NCBI RefSeq assembly: GCF_001750145.1
Contig: NZ_CP015732.1
Location: 4,030,001 to 4,094,000 of the forward strand
Direction: 5' to 3'
DNA from: Arthrobacter sp. U41
GTDB taxonomy: Bacteria > Actinomycetota > Actinomycetes > Actinomycetales > Micrococcaceae
DNA length: 64,000 nucleotides
The notes beneath the pieces were generated by a model. It was not told the DNA's origin, did not search any database, and saw nothing but the letters and a program-made list of their open reading frames with translations. Positions within the stretch are counted from its first letter, which is position 1. The number at the start of each line of letters is the position of its first letter. The translations under genes and the position numbers were made by a program. Positions 18,109 through 27,623 of this stretch are shown in pieces.

Positions 18109-19716
18109 CGCCGCCTGCAGGGCCTTGTGGAAAGAAGCCAGCCGGCTGACCTCCAGCTCCACAGGCTCCACCACCAAATCCTCCGCTACGGCCGCGACGG
18201 AGGCCTTGAGCCGTTTCCGTGCAGCCGCGCCCCGTGCCCGGGCGGCCGCACCCGTGATGAACTTTGCCAGGACGGCCAGGACAATCCCGAGCAGCGCTCC
18301 GCCGGCGATCATCACGGTCGGCACCGGCCAGCCCTCCACCAGCGGCACCGGGGGAACGGAAAGCTGCAGGTAGCCCAGCGCCGCCAGGACGCCGAGCCAT
18401 GCGAAGCCCCCGAGGGCGGTCAGCAGTGCCAGCCACTGCACGATGTTGAAACCCGCCCACCACCAGGCCTTGCTGCCTGCCTTCAGCTCCGTGGAGGCGA
18501 TGGCCTGGTCGAGGGCGTCCGGCAGCTGCTCACGGCCGTCGCGGGCGGCACCGCGGATCACCGCACGCCAGGGGCCGGGGGCGCCGTCGGACGCTGCGTC
18601 AGCAAATTCCCGGACGGCGGCATCCGTGCGGGCCCGCTCCGGGGCACCCGCCGGCGGCAGCGAGGTGCGGTTGAGTTCCGCCCGGGCGCCCTCCCGGCGC
18701 AGGTTCAGGCGCCTCAGCGGATCGGGCCGGAAGCGGACCAGCCACCGCGTCACCGGCCAGCCGGTGCGGCGGGCCGACTCCAGCTGATAGGACCGGACAA
18801 CGGCCTCCACCACGAGCGGGACGTTCGCGGCAACGGACAGCTCCTCGGCTAGCCTGGCTTTTGACGCTGCTTTGACCCCGGCCGATTCCCCCTGCCCGGA
18901 CGCCTCAGCGAGCCGGGCCGCGGCCCGTGTGACGTCCGCGCCGAGGCGCTGGGACTGGGCCTGCCGCTGCGAAGCCACCTGGCGGATGGCGGCCCGGACC
19001 TTGTCCACACCGGTCCCCACCACGGCGGAGGCGCCAATGACCTGCACCTTGCTTAGCCCGTCCCGCGCCAGAATTGCCTTGAGCGACTCCAGCACCGGGG
19101 CGATCTCATGGGCGGCCAGCCTGTCGATCTGGTTCAGCACGACCAGGGTGACGGCACCGTGGGAGGCCAGCGGGGTGAGGAAATCGTTGTGCACCGCCGC
19201 GTCGGCATACTTCTGTGGATCGAGCACCCAGACGAGGACGTCAACGAGTCCCACCATCCGCTCCACGATCTCGCGGTTGGCGGCGCGGGTGGAGTCGAAG
19301 TCGGGAAGGTCCAGGAGGATCAGGCCCGTGCCTTCATCCGCGAAACCGGGTACCGGGGAGGCGTGGTGCCGGTTCCGGACTGCCAGCCAGTCCAGCAGCT
19401 CATCGCTGCCCGCAGCTCCCCAGATACCGGCCAGCGGCTCCGAGGTCGTGGGCCGCCGCGCGGCCGCCGTCGCGATTTCCGCCCCGCTGACGGCGTTGAA
19501 GAGCGAGGACTTTCCGCTGCCGGTGGCCCCGAAGAAGCCGACGACGGTGTGGTCTGCCGAGAGGGAACGCCGGGAACTGGCCCGGTCGAGCACCTGGAGG
19601 ACGCCGTCCAGAACGTCCTCCGGGAGCGCTCCGGCGGCCAGTTCGCGCGCCTCGTTCAGGGCCTCAAGCCTGCGGTCCAGCCGGGAGGCCTCGGCGGCGG
19701 CGCCATGGCGGCTCAT
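18100..19716 (-). CDS. Membrane-anchored dynamin/Era-like GTPase (second of a pair)
   Basis: 538 residues. The P-loop is GATGSGKSS (residues 63-71), with a switch II-like DLPDFDS (136-142) and G4 NQID (195-198). All GTP-binding elements are present. Two hydrophobic segments near the C terminus (after KAWWWAGFNIVQWL and around VPTVMIAGGALLGIVL) would anchor it in the membrane. The C-terminal helix is basic and Ala-rich. The ATG overlaps the preceding GTPase gene by 4 nt, so the two products are made together and may form a heteromeric membrane-remodelling pair. The exact role is unknown. Confidence 0.8.
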   Translation of the reverse strand: MSRHGAAAEASRLDRRLEALNEARELAAGALPEDVLDGVLQVLDRASSRRSLSADHTVVGFFGATGSGKSSLFNAVSGAEIATAAARRPTTSEPLAGIWGAAGSDELLDWLAVRNRHHASPVPGFADEGTGLILLDLPDFDSTRAANREIVERMVGLVDVLVWVLDPQKYADAAVHNDFLTPLASHGAVTLVVLNQIDRLAAHEIAPVLESLKAILARDGLSKVQVIGASAVVGTGVDKVRAAIRQVASQRQAQSQRLGADVTRAAARLAEASGQGESAGVKAASKARLAEELSVAANVPLVVEAVVRSYQLESARRTGWPVTRWLVRFRPDPLRRLNLRREGARAELNRTSLPPAGAPERARTDAAVREFADAASDGAPGPWRAVIRGAARDGREQLPDALDQAIASTELKAGSKAWWWAGFNIVQWLALLTALGGFAWLGVLAALGYLQLSVPPVPLVEGWPVPTVMIAGGALLGIVLAVLAKFITGAAARARGAAARKRLKASVAAVAEDLVVEPVELEVSRLASFHKALQAASR

Positions 19717-21500
19717 ACGGAGGCCGCCAGCCGGCGGAGCGACGCGGCATGGCCGGCGAGCACCGCAGGAGGGACCCCACCGGAAATTTCAAGCCGGGCC
19801 AGGAAACGCTGCTGCTCGGCCTCGAGCAGGCGCTGGCAGCGGGCGTGGAGATCCTCACGGGCGGTCCTGGCCAGCCGGCGCACGGCGTCCTCGCCGAACA
19901 CCGCTTCCAGCAGCCGCTGTCCGGCGACGGCGGTGCCGCCAGCGATGCCGACCTCCAGGCCGGTCAGCCCGGCGGTCATGGAGAACACCACAATCATCAG
20001 GGCAGCGCCGAGGCCGTTAATGCCGAAGGACAGCCAGCGGGCCTGGGTGCGCCTGCCCTGGCCTTCGGTCCGGATCAGTTCCATCAGGCTCCCCTGCCAT
20101 GCCCGGATCTCGGCAGCGGCTTTCTCCGCAAAGCCTTCGGAGGTCCCCGAGAGGTCGTCGCTGCCCAGCAGCTGGCGGCCGGCCGGATCGGAGCGCCAGC
20201 GTCCGTCTGTGGCTTCGGCTGCGTTGGCGGCCTCATCGATAATGACGGCCTGCAGGCCGCTTTCGATCGCCGTCTCCACCCGCACGGCCGGCGCCGGTTC
20301 GCCACGGAAGAAGGCTCCGACCCTGTCGCGGAAGCGGCCAACGTTCTGTTCCATCGCCCGGAAGAACTCGCCGGTGCCCACAAAGTCCTGCCAGCGGGCC
20401 AGGACCTCACCCCGGAGGAGGGCGCCGTCACGGGTGGCCTCAAGGATCCTGGCTACGGCGTCCCGGTAGGCGTCCCGGGCGTCCCCGGCAAGGACCTCGG
20501 CCGCATGTTCCTGGGCAACGGCGGCCTGCGCCACGGTCTCGACGCGGTTCCCCAGGGCCTTGACGGTCCCGTTCAATGTCCGTCTGGCGATGTCGGCGCG
20601 CCCGGCAGCGTCGGCGGCGAGTTCCTGCAGCCAGAGCCGCAACGGCCCGACGGCGGCGGGCGGAAGCATCCCGAACCCGTCCAGGACCGCCTCGGGTACA
20701 ACGAAGAGGCGGGCCCCGCCCAGGCCTTCCCTGCTGAGCATGGACTGCAGGTCGGCGCTGACCTCGGCCTCAGCGGCGGCCGGGACCCGGTCCAGCACCA
20801 CCGCCACGGTAATGTCCCGGGAGGCAGCGTCCAGCAGCAGTCGCCACGGGACGGCGTCGGCATAACGGTTGGCGGTGGTGACGAAGACCCACAGGTCTGC
20901 GGCGGCCAGCAGCTGGCCGGCGAGCTTGCGGTTGTCAGCGGAGATGGAGTCGACGTCGGGGGCGTCCAGCAGGGCGATTCCCTGCGGCACGGCCGGATCG
21001 GCGACCAGCACCAGCGAGGTGATCGCTGCCGCGTCCGGGGTGGGACCGGCCTGGCTGGCCGGCAACGGCTCACGGTTCACCGTGCCGCGGATCCGGCTTA
21101 GGCTCGGCAGGACCCGCTGGTCCTCAAACCAGCGCCCATCGGCGGGGTGATGCAGCAGGATCGGCTGGCGTGTGGTGGGCCGGATTGCACCGGCCCGGGT
21201 GACGGCGTGCCCGACGAGTCCGTTGACCAGGGTCGATTTCCCGGCGCCGGTGGACCCGCCCACGACGGCCAGCAGGGGCGCGTCCAGGCTGCGGTAGCGC
21301 GGCAGGATGTAGTCCTCGAGCTGGGCGAGGGCGTTGCGGATGTCCCGCCGGGCTTCCTCCGAGCCGGGAAGCGCCAGCGGCAGTGCGGTGGCAGCCAGGT
21401 CGCGATGGACGGCTTCCAGCAGTTCAACGGCCTGGCCGCGGGATTCTTCGGAACTCACCGAATCATCATGCCAGTTCCGGGGCAGCCGGTTCCGCGCCAT
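19713..21500 (-). CDS. Dynamin-like GTPase with degenerate G4 motif (first of a pair)
   Basis: 595 residues from the ATG at 21500. That start lacks a clear ribosome site, and a GTG 14 codons in is an alternative. The P-loop is GGSTGAGKST (81-90) and the G3-like motif is DAPDVDS (179-185). The expected NKxD is replaced by VVLDRVP (234-240), so guanine specificity may be altered. A hydrophobic hairpin (GINGLGAALMIVVF, then GLEVGIAGGTAVAG) near the C terminus suggests membrane attachment. It is coupled to the next GTPase by an ATGA overlap. The tRNA terminator lies immediately upstream. Confidence 0.8.
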   Translation of the reverse strand: MARNRLPRNWHDDSVSSEESRGQAVELLEAVHRDLAATALPLALPGSEEARRDIRNALAQLEDYILPRYRSLDAPLLAVVGGSTGAGKSTLVNGLVGHAVTRAGAIRPTTRQPILLHHPADGRWFEDQRVLPSLSRIRGTVNREPLPASQAGPTPDAAAITSLVLVADPAVPQGIALLDAPDVDSISADNRKLAGQLLAAADLWVFVTTANRYADAVPWRLLLDAASRDITVAVVLDRVPAAAEAEVSADLQSMLSREGLGGARLFVVPEAVLDGFGMLPPAAVGPLRLWLQELAADAAGRADIARRTLNGTVKALGNRVETVAQAAVAQEHAAEVLAGDARDAYRDAVARILEATRDGALLRGEVLARWQDFVGTGEFFRAMEQNVGRFRDRVGAFFRGEPAPAVRVETAIESGLQAVIIDEAANAAEATDGRWRSDPAGRQLLGSDDLSGTSEGFAEKAAAEIRAWQGSLMELIRTEGQGRRTQARWLSFGINGLGAALMIVVFSMTAGLTGLEVGIAGGTAVAGQRLLEAVFGEDAVRRLARTAREDLHARCQRLLEAEQQRFLARLEISGGVPPAVLAGHAASLRRLAASV

Positions 21501-21515
21501 GGGAGGGGGAACAAC

Positions 21516-21548
21516 GAAAAACGGCCCCGGGCTGATGCCCGGGACCGT
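21516..21548 (-). terminator. Terminator of the tRNA-Gln/tRNA-Glu transcript
   Basis: Arms 21521-21532 and 21537-21548 pair at 11 of 12 positions around a TGAT loop. On the minus strand the hairpin is followed by TTTTT (21516-21520). It lies 9 nt downstream of tRNA-Glu. Confidence 0.85.
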
Positions 21549-21556
21549 CTCATTTG

Positions 21557-21629
21557 TGACCCCAGCGGGATTCGAACCCGCGTTACCGCCGTGAGAGGGC
21601 AGCGTACTAGGCCGCTATACGATGGGGCC
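21557..21629 (-). tRNA. tRNA-Glu (anticodon CTC)
   Basis: 73-nt cloverleaf. The acceptor stem GGCCCCA pairs with TGGGGTC, with discriminator A and no encoded CCA. The T-arm carries GGTTCGAATCC. The anticodon loop CCCTCTCAC places CTC at the anticodon. It is read on the minus strand after tRNA-Gln, and the glutamyl-tRNA synthetase gene is nearby. Confidence 0.95.
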
Positions 21630-21759
21630 GCGTACTCTCCAGAACGGCATTGCTGCCATTCGCGCTAAGCGATTATTTCATACACTCAGCAAGTGTTTCA
21701 AATCGTTGAGCCGATTCAAAACCCCTGATCAGCCGCCGAAATCCGCGGATTTTTCAGAG

Positions 21760-21831
21760 CTGGGATACCAGGACTCGAACCTAGAATGACGGTACCAGAA
21801 ACCGTAGTGTTGCCAATTACACCATATCCCA
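21760..21831 (-). tRNA. tRNA-Gln (anticodon CTG)
   Basis: 72-nt cloverleaf. The acceptor TGGGATA pairs with TATCCCA, with discriminator G. The anticodon stem ACGGT-ACCGT encloses TTCTGGT with anticodon CTG, and the T-loop is GTTCGAGTC. The CCA end is not encoded. It lies 130 nt upstream of tRNA-Glu on the same strand. Confidence 0.95.
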
Positions 21832-22163
21832 ATGGAACTTTCGGGCCGGATTCCCGGGTCTAAACCCGCGCTCCCGGCGCCTCAGCACGAGTAATTACTT
21901 TACCCGAGAGTTTTCATCCGCACAAATCGGCCAGCTCTGGGCCCCGTGGACGGGCCTCCGCATCGCCGGGCACACCCCCGACAACGGAAACCCTTGCCAA
22001 TCCGGCCTCAACAAGTTTACGCTCGGTAAGTTACCAGCGAGTAACCAACCCTCCCCCGGTCCGCTGCGGGCAGCGGCGCGGAATTTTCCGGCTGTTAGCT
22101 GCATCACAGCCCGGGGCCGGCAGCAAAGCCGCTGCCGGTAACCACCGTCGAGAGGAACCATCC
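21832..22163. promoter_or_regulatory. 332-nt upstream region with TetR-like operator candidate
   Basis: This is the control region for the heptad-repeat membrane protein. At 22020-22039 an inverted repeat CGCT-C-GGTAA-G-TTACC-AGCG is followed by GAGTAACC (22040-22046 region). The form resembles TetR-family operators, which are common near YhgE-like genes. A GAGAGG ribosome site lies near 22150. No convincing coding sequence was found here on either strand. Confidence 0.45.
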
Positions 22164-23570
22164 GTGACACAGAGTCGTGCCGCCACCAGCAAGACCCGCT
22201 CCCGTAGCCAGCAGATCGCCATCGCCATTCTTGCCCTGCTGCTCATCGCCCTTCTGGGGTTCTACACGCTCGTGACCGGCCGGATTACGGATGGTTCTGC
22301 CCGGCTCAAGGAAGGCGCCGGGCAAGCCTCCGCCGGAGCCGCCCAGCTGAAAGATGGTGCCGGCAAGCTCGCCACGGGCGCCGGACAGGCGGACACCGGT
22401 GCCGGCAAGCTTTCCGACGGGGCCGAAAAGGTCCATGCGGGGATCAGCCAGAAGCTGGCCCCTGGCGCCGAGAAGCTCCAGGCCGGTGCGGACCAGCTGT
22501 CCGCGGGTGCCGTGAAGATTGAAACCGATGTCAACAACAAACTGGCTCCCGGCGTCTACAAGGTCGACGTCGGCGCGCAGAAGCTTGCCGCTGGGGCTGC
22601 GCAGCTCTCAGCTGCCCTGTCCCCCACTGCCGGGGGCAACGCGGAGAACAACCTGGCCGACGGCGCCACGCAGCTTGATGCGGGCGCGGCCCGGCTGGCT
22701 CAAGGGTCCGGCGAGCTGGCGGCAGGGACGGTCCAGCTCAAGGGCTACCGGGGCGCCAACAACGACCCGGCAGCCGGGACCGGAACCGCGGCCCTGGCGC
22801 AGGCCCTCGAACTGTTGCAGGCTGCCGCCTCGGATCCCGTGCAGGGCCTGGTGCCGCTGGCCGCGGTCAAGGACAAGATCGCCAAAATCACTGCCGGCGC
22901 CCTGAAGCTGGACGCGGGAGCCTCCCAGCTGCAGACCGGTGCGGGCAGCCTGCAGGCGGGCGCGGGGCAGCTCCACGCGGGGACCGGCCAGTTGACTGCA
23001 GGGTTTGGGACCCTGGCCAACAAGCTCAACAGCCGGGACCCCAACCAGCCCGGCGTGGTCCTCGGCACCGAACTTCTGGCCGACGGAACGTCGAAGATCC
23101 GGACGGGCATGGACGGCGTTCCGGGCGACCCCGCCCGCCCGGGGCTCATCAAGGCTGCGGCGAGAATGACCGAAGGCAGTGCCCGGCTTGTGGAGGGCAC
23201 CGTGGCCCTGAACGCGGGCATCAAGGGTGATCCGGCGGACCCGGCCAATCCGGGCCTGTTGAACGGATCCCTGGCCCTCGCATCGGGCGCCTCCGAGCTC
23301 TCGGCCGGCAACACCAAACTGGCGTCCGGTTCCACGCAGCTGTCCACAGGGGCGGACAAACTGGCCGACGGCAACGCCCGGATTGCCGAGGGCACCGGCA
23401 CTCTGCACTCGAGCGCGGCGGCCGTCTCGCCATCGAACATGGTCGGCCCGTCCGACGCAGCCCTGGCCCTCGGAATGGTCAGCGTGCTGGGCCTCGGCTC
23501 GCTCGCAACCTTTCTGGTGCTGCGGACCCGTCGGGCGGCGCAGGCCGGCGCAGCGCCGGCGGACAGTTAG
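22164..23570 (+). CDS. YhgE/Pip-like heptad-repeat membrane protein
   Basis: 468 residues starting at GTG 22164, with GAGAGGAACC upstream. One N-terminal membrane helix (IAIAILALLLIALLGFYTLV, about residues 20-39) is followed by roughly 370 residues of repeats with Leu-x-x-Gly spacing (KLATGAGQADTGAGKLSDGA and similar), then a C-terminal membrane helix (ALGMVSVLGLGSLATFLVL). This matches the X-X-X-Leu-X-X-Gly repeat found in YhgE/Pip phage-infection-type proteins. It lacks the polytopic C-terminal domain of full-length YhgE. The repeats would lie outside the cell and probably form an elongated fold. Function unknown. Confidence 0.75.
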   Translation: MTQSRAATSKTRSRSQQIAIAILALLLIALLGFYTLVTGRITDGSARLKEGAGQASAGAAQLKDGAGKLATGAGQADTGAGKLSDGAEKVHAGISQKLAPGAEKLQAGADQLSAGAVKIETDVNNKLAPGVYKVDVGAQKLAAGAAQLSAALSPTAGGNAENNLADGATQLDAGAARLAQGSGELAAGTVQLKGYRGANNDPAAGTGTAALAQALELLQAAASDPVQGLVPLAAVKDKIAKITAGALKLDAGASQLQTGAGSLQAGAGQLHAGTGQLTAGFGTLANKLNSRDPNQPGVVLGTELLADGTSKIRTGMDGVPGDPARPGLIKAAARMTEGSARLVEGTVALNAGIKGDPADPANPGLLNGSLALASGASELSAGNTKLASGSTQLSTGADKLADGNARIAEGTGTLHSSAAAVSPSNMVGPSDAALALGMVSVLGLGSLATFLVLRTRRAAQAGAAPADS

Positions 23571-24331
23571 GCCAGCAGCTCCAGCAGCGAACCGATTTCG
23601 CGGCCGGCAAAGCCCGGGGCCGGTTCCCCGCCGCGGTTCAGCCAGACACCCAGGAGCCCTGCCGCCGTCGAGCCGTCCGCGTCGAGGAGCCTGTTGTCCC
23701 CCACGTAGAGCGTTTCGCCGGCGCCGGTGCCGAGGCGGCGGACGCCCTCCAGGTAGATGGCCGGATCCGGCTTCGCCGCGCCCACGGTGTCCGTGCCCAC
23801 CAGGACACTGATGCGTTCCAGCCCGGCGGCGTCCAGCTTGACCCGCTGGTAGTCGTGGACGTTGTTGCTCACGGCGCCGTAGGGGATGCCGGCGGTATCC
23901 AGCGCGTCGAGCATCGGGATGACGTCGTCGAAGGCGCGGATGTAGCCGTGCTGCCGGCTGGCGTAGGAGCTGACCCAGTGGTGTGACTGCTCGCCCTCCT
24001 CCAGTTCCACGCCGAAGTGCCCCAGGGCGGCACGGCCCCGGAGCAGCCGCTGCTCGTTGAAGCTCAGTTCCCCGGCCAGGTAGCGGTCGTAGAAGTGGGT
24101 GGTCTCGCGGGTGAAGATCCGCCCGAACTTCTCCCACCCGGCCTCATCGAGGCCGGGCAGGAGATGTTCGCTGACGTCGCGGAGCGCCGACGTCATGGAG
24201 AACTCAAGGTCCACGAGCGTGTCGTCGATGTCGAACAGCACACCGCGGATACCGCCCAGGCCGGCGGCCAGCGCGCTGGTGCGGGCCTCGGGCCGGCTGC
24301 CGGGCCTGCTGCCGGACTGCAGGGCAGTCAT
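23567..24331 (-). CDS. HAD-superfamily hydrolase
   Basis: 254 residues. Motif I is VLFDIDDTLVDLE, with nucleophile Asp and acid/base Asp. A helical cap follows, then motif II in YGAVSNNVHDYQ and motif III/IV in GAAKPDPAIYLEGV and LYVGDNRLLDADG. Phosphatase activity is expected. The substrate is not predictable. The ATG shares one nucleotide with the gltX stop, so it is coupled to gltX. It overlaps the end of the convergent heptad-repeat gene by 4 nt. Confidence 0.88.
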   Translation of the reverse strand: MTALQSGSRPGSRPEARTSALAAGLGGIRGVLFDIDDTLVDLEFSMTSALRDVSEHLLPGLDEAGWEKFGRIFTRETTHFYDRYLAGELSFNEQRLLRGRAALGHFGVELEEGEQSHHWVSSYASRQHGYIRAFDDVIPMLDALDTAGIPYGAVSNNVHDYQRVKLDAAGLERISVLVGTDTVGAAKPDPAIYLEGVRRLGTGAGETLYVGDNRLLDADGSTAAGLLGVWLNRGGEPAPGFAGREIGSLLELLA

Positions 24332-25863
24332 CAGCCGCGGAAGGCGCGCAGCCGGGCCAGGGACGAGTCCTTGCCCAGGATCACCATGGATTCGAACAGC
24401 GGCGGGGAGATCCGGCGGCCGGAGATGGCCGTGCGGACCGGGCCGAAGGCAAGCCGCGGCTTGACCCCGAGTCCCTCCACGAGGGCCTCCTTGAGGGCGG
24501 CCTGGATGCCCTCGGCGTTCCAGTCTGGAAGCGGTTCCAGGGCGGACAGGGCGGCATCGAGCACTTCGGTGAGGTTCTCCGGAAGCCCCTTGCGGGCGTC
24601 GTCGGCGACGTCGATCGCGTCGTCGTTCTTGAACAGGAAGGCGAGCAGTTCGGGGGCCTCGCCCAGCAGCGAGATGCGCTCCTGGATCAGCGGGGCCGCC
24701 TCGGCGAGGATCTCCTCCTGGCGTTCGGTCAGGGTGTCGCCGACGAAACCGGCGGTGCGCAGGTACGGGACGAGACGGCCGCGGAAGTCCTCGGCGTCGA
24801 GCATCCGGATGTGCGTGCCGTTGATGGCCTCGGCCTTCTTGATGTCGAAGCGGGCCGGGTTGGCGAGCACGTCGTTGACGTCGAAGTGCTCGATCAGCTG
24901 GTCCACGGTGAAGATGTCCTCGTCGGCGGAGAGGCTCCAGCCGAGCAGGGAGAGGTAGTTGAGCAGGCCCTCCGGGATGAAGCCGCGGTCCCGGAGCAGG
25001 AACAGGTTGGACTGCGGGTCACGCTTGGAGAGCTTCTTGTTCCCCTCCCCCATGACATAGGGCAGGTGTCCGAAGACCGGCAGGTAGCTGGCTACGCCGA
25101 TGTCCATCAGCGCGCGGATCAGCACCACCTGGCGGGGCGTGGAGGAGAGCAGATCCTCGCCGCGGAGCACGTGGGTGATGCCCATAAGGGCGTCGTCCAC
25201 GGGGTTGACCAGGGTGTAGAGCGGGGAGCCGTCTGCGCGGACGATCACGTAGTCCGGAATGCTGCCGGCCTTGAACGTGATGTCGCCGCGGACCATGTCG
25301 GTGAAGGTGACATCCGTATCCGGCATCCGCACGCGCAGCACGGGCTTGCGGCCCTCGGACTGGAACGCGGCCAGCTGCTCCGCGGAGAGCTCGCGGTCGA
25401 AGTTGTCATAGCCCAGCTTGGGGTCGCGGCCGGCGGTGCGGTGGCGGGCCTCAACTTCTTCCGGGGAGGAGTAGCACTCATAGGCGTAGCCGGCCTCGAT
25501 CAGCTTGGCGACGACGTCCTTGTACAGGTCCAGGCGCTGGGACTGGCGGTACGGCTCGTGCGGTCCGCCGACCTCGACGCCTTCTTCCCAGGTGATGCCG
25601 AGCCATTTCAGGGCCTCGAGCAGCTGCTGGTAGCTCTCTTCCGAGTCTCGCGCCGCGTCGGTGTCCTCGATGCGGAACACGAAGGTGCCCTTGGTGTGGC
25701 GGGCGTGGGCCCAGTTGAACAGGGCCGTGCGGATCAGGCCGACGTGCGGGGTGCCGGTGGGTGACGGGCAGAAGCGGACACGGACCGGGGTGTCGGCGGT
25801 GACTTCGCTGGTCACGGAGGGGGCGGAGCTGGAGACGGCGTCGGGCGCGGAGGGAGTAGTCAT
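24331..25863 (-). CDS. gltX: Glutamyl-tRNA synthetase
   Basis: 510 residues from the ATG at 25863. Another ATG at 25890 adds 9 residues. Class I synthetase signatures are [20 protein letters not shown] (HIGH motif as HVGL) and [10 protein letters not shown] (KMSKS-like). It charges tRNA-Glu, and in bacteria lacking GlnRS also tRNA-Gln for transamidation. No glutaminyl-tRNA synthetase is seen in this window. The N-terminal 30 residues are Ser/Thr/Ala-rich and probably disordered. Confidence 0.95.
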   Translation of the reverse strand: MTTPSAPDAVSSSAPSVTSEVTADTPVRVRFCPSPTGTPHVGLIRTALFNWAHARHTKGTFVFRIEDTDAARDSEESYQQLLEALKWLGITWEEGVEVGGPHEPYRQSQRLDLYKDVVAKLIEAGYAYECYSSPEEVEARHRTAGRDPKLGYDNFDRELSAEQLAAFQSEGRKPVLRVRMPDTDVTFTDMVRGDITFKAGSIPDYVIVRADGSPLYTLVNPVDDALMGITHVLRGEDLLSSTPRQVVLIRALMDIGVASYLPVFGHLPYVMGEGNKKLSKRDPQSNLFLLRDRGFIPEGLLNYLSLLGWSLSADEDIFTVDQLIEHFDVNDVLANPARFDIKKAEAINGTHIRMLDAEDFRGRLVPYLRTAGFVGDTLTERQEEILAEAAPLIQERISLLGEAPELLAFLFKNDDAIDVADDARKGLPENLTEVLDAALSALEPLPDWNAEGIQAALKEALVEGLGVKPRLAFGPVRTAISGRRISPPLFESMVILGKDSSLARLRAFRG

Positions 25864-25924
25864 AGTGGTACCAACATTACCAACCCCCATCCCGGCCGGA
25901 CGCCCGGGGTTTCCGCTGCGAAAA

Positions 25925-25962
25925 CGGACAGCCGCACCGTGGATCCACGGGGCGGCTGTCCG
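25925..25962 (-). terminator. Rho-independent terminator after the FAH-family gene
   Basis: Arms CGGACAGCCGC (25925-25935) and its complement (25952-25962), with a smaller CCGTGG/CCACGG helix inside. On the minus strand the hairpin is followed by TTTT. It separates the FAH-family gene from gltX. Confidence 0.85.
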
Positions 25963-25994
25963 AAACCGGAGCTGTTTCTTTGTGGCGTTTCGCC

Positions 25995-26771
25995 CTAGCG
26001 GCGAACGACCGGGTTGGAAAGGCGGCCGATTCCCTCGATCTCGACCTCAAAGCGGTCACCGGCCTGGACGAGTCCGACGCCGGCCGGAGTGCCGGTCATG
26101 ATGACGTCGCCGGGCAGCAGGGTGAAGGCCTGCGAGACGATGGCGACGAGTTCGCGGACGCCGCGGATCATCTGGCTGGTGCTTCCGTCCTGGCGCAGTT
26201 CACCATTCAGCCGGCCCTGGATCCGCAGGTCCTCGGTGTTCAGTTCGGTCTCGATCCACGGTCCCAGCGGCGCGGAGGTGTCGAAGCCCTTGGCCCGGGC
26301 CCATTGCAGGTCGGTCTTCTGGACGTCGCGGGCGGTGAGGTCGTTGCCGCAGGTGTAGCCGAAGATAACGTCATCGACGCGCTCCTCCGGGACGTCCTTG
26401 CAGATCCGGCCGATCACAACGCAGAGTTCGGCTTCGAAGGAGACTTCCTCGGAGAACTCCGGCAGGACGATGGGATCGTTGGGCCCGATCACCGAGGTGT
26501 TGGGCTTCAGGAAGAGCAGCGGCTGCTTCGGGATTTCATTGCCGAGTTCCTGGGCGTGTTCGACGAAGTTGCGGCCGACGCCGATGACTTTGCTGCGCGG
26601 GATGATCGGAGCGAGCAGCCGCACGTCCTCCAGCTTGTGCCGGACGGCGGTTCGTTCCACGCCGTGAAAGAAGGGGTCGCCGTTGATGACAGTGACTTCC
26701 TCACTGCCGGGCTCACCTTCAACAATGCCGTAGAGGGGATCAGAATCGACAACAAACCGGGCGATACGCAT
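25995..26771 (-). CDS. Fumarylacetoacetate hydrolase-family protein
   Basis: 258 residues. It has the FAH fold signature [17 protein letters not shown], then [15 protein letters not shown], the metal-binding [24 protein letters not shown] and [12 protein letters not shown]. Members hydrolyse or decarboxylate beta-diketo acids with a divalent metal, such as acylpyruvates and oxaloacetate. The exact substrate is unknown. Its neighbourhood with gltX is the same in mycobacteria. An ATG at 26771 starts the conserved MRIARF. Confidence 0.9.
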   Translation of the reverse strand: MRIARFVVDSDPLYGIVEGEPGSEEVTVINGDPFFHGVERTAVRHKLEDVRLLAPIIPRSKVIGVGRNFVEHAQELGNEIPKQPLLFLKPNTSVIGPNDPIVLPEFSEEVSFEAELCVVIGRICKDVPEERVDDVIFGYTCGNDLTARDVQKTDLQWARAKGFDTSAPLGPWIETELNTEDLRIQGRLNGELRQDGSTSQMIRGVRELVAIVSQAFTLLPGDVIMTGTPAGVGLVQAGDRFEVEIEGIGRLSNPVVRR

Positions 26772-26798
26772 GGCTCCAAGCGTACCGTCTCCGCCGGG

Positions 26799-27596
26799 CT
26801 AGGCCGTGCCGCTGTCCAGGCGCAGGTAGTGCAGCTGGGCCGCCACGGAGAGTTCAGCCGCAGGCCGCACGGCGGGATCGACTGCGGCGTAGACGGCGTC
26901 GGCCACCTCGGTCACCTGCGCCCCAGCGCCGAGGCTCGACAGCGCGGAGCGGATCTGCGCCAGGCGGTCCTCGCGGTGGTTCCGGTAGGCACGGACGATC
27001 GTGTCAAGGGCGGGCAGCATCGGCCCGTGGGCCGGGAGGACGGTCGAGGCGCCCAGGCTTTCCAGCCGGTCCAGCGAGGCCAGGTAGTCACCCAGGGTGC
27101 CATCCGGGTAGTCCAGGACCGTGGTTCCGAGTCCGAGGATCGTGTCGCCGGTAAGGACCGACCCGTGGGCGCCATCGTGCGGCAGGTGGAAGCAGACCGA
27201 GTCCGAGGTGTGGCCCGGCGTCGCCAGCACCCTGATTTCCGCCCCGGCAGCGTGGATGACTTCGCCGTCCACAAGCGGGCTGCCCCCATGGCAGTGGGCG
27301 GGATCCATGGCGCGCACGGGTGCCCCGGTCAATTCGGCGAACCTGGCTGCGGCGGCGGTGTGGTCGGCATGCCGGTGCGTAATCAGGATGAGTTCAACGG
27401 CGCCGGCCCGGGCCAGTTCCTGCAGGTGCGGCTCATCCAGGGGACCCGGATCAACCACGACGGTGCCGGCGGCGCCCGGGGCGCAAATCACGTAGGAGTT
27501 GGTCCCGTGCAGGCTCATCGGCCCGGGATTGGGCGCAAGCCTGAAACGGGTCAACTCTGTGCTGCGCACCATGGCGCGGGGGTCATCCGGGATCAC
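26799..27596 (-). CDS. MBL-fold metallo-hydrolase
   Basis: 265 residues. The metal-binding THRHADHT (HxHxDH), a downstream TPGHTSDSVCF and DTILGLGTT place it in the metallo-beta-lactamase superfamily, in the glyoxalase II/LACTB2-like branch. Two zinc ions are expected. There is no signal peptide, so it is cytosolic. The C-terminal part (HREDRLAQIRSAL) is a helical tail as in LACTB2-like hydrolases. Substrate is unknown. The FAH-family gene follows on the same strand at 27 nt. Confidence 0.88.
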   Translation of the reverse strand: MIPDDPRAMVRSTELTRFRLAPNPGPMSLHGTNSYVICAPGAAGTVVVDPGPLDEPHLQELARAGAVELILITHRHADHTAAAARFAELTGAPVRAMDPAHCHGGSPLVDGEVIHAAGAEIRVLATPGHTSDSVCFHLPHDGAHGSVLTGDTILGLGTTVLDYPDGTLGDYLASLDRLESLGASTVLPAHGPMLPALDTIVRAYRNHREDRLAQIRSALSSLGAGAQVTEVADAVYAAVDPAVRPAAELSVAAQLHYLRLDSGTA

Positions 27597-27623
27597 AGTT
27601 CCATCTTCCCACCGAAGCGGCGC

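Noticed and set aside
21895..22170. A 91-codon minus-strand frame upstream of the heptad-repeat gene
   Set aside because: Overlaps the ribosome site and operator of that gene, and no motif is visible.
22608..24137. A 509-codon minus-strand frame across the heptad-repeat gene
   Set aside because: Its apparent repeats are the reverse reading of the true Leu-x-x-Gly repeats.
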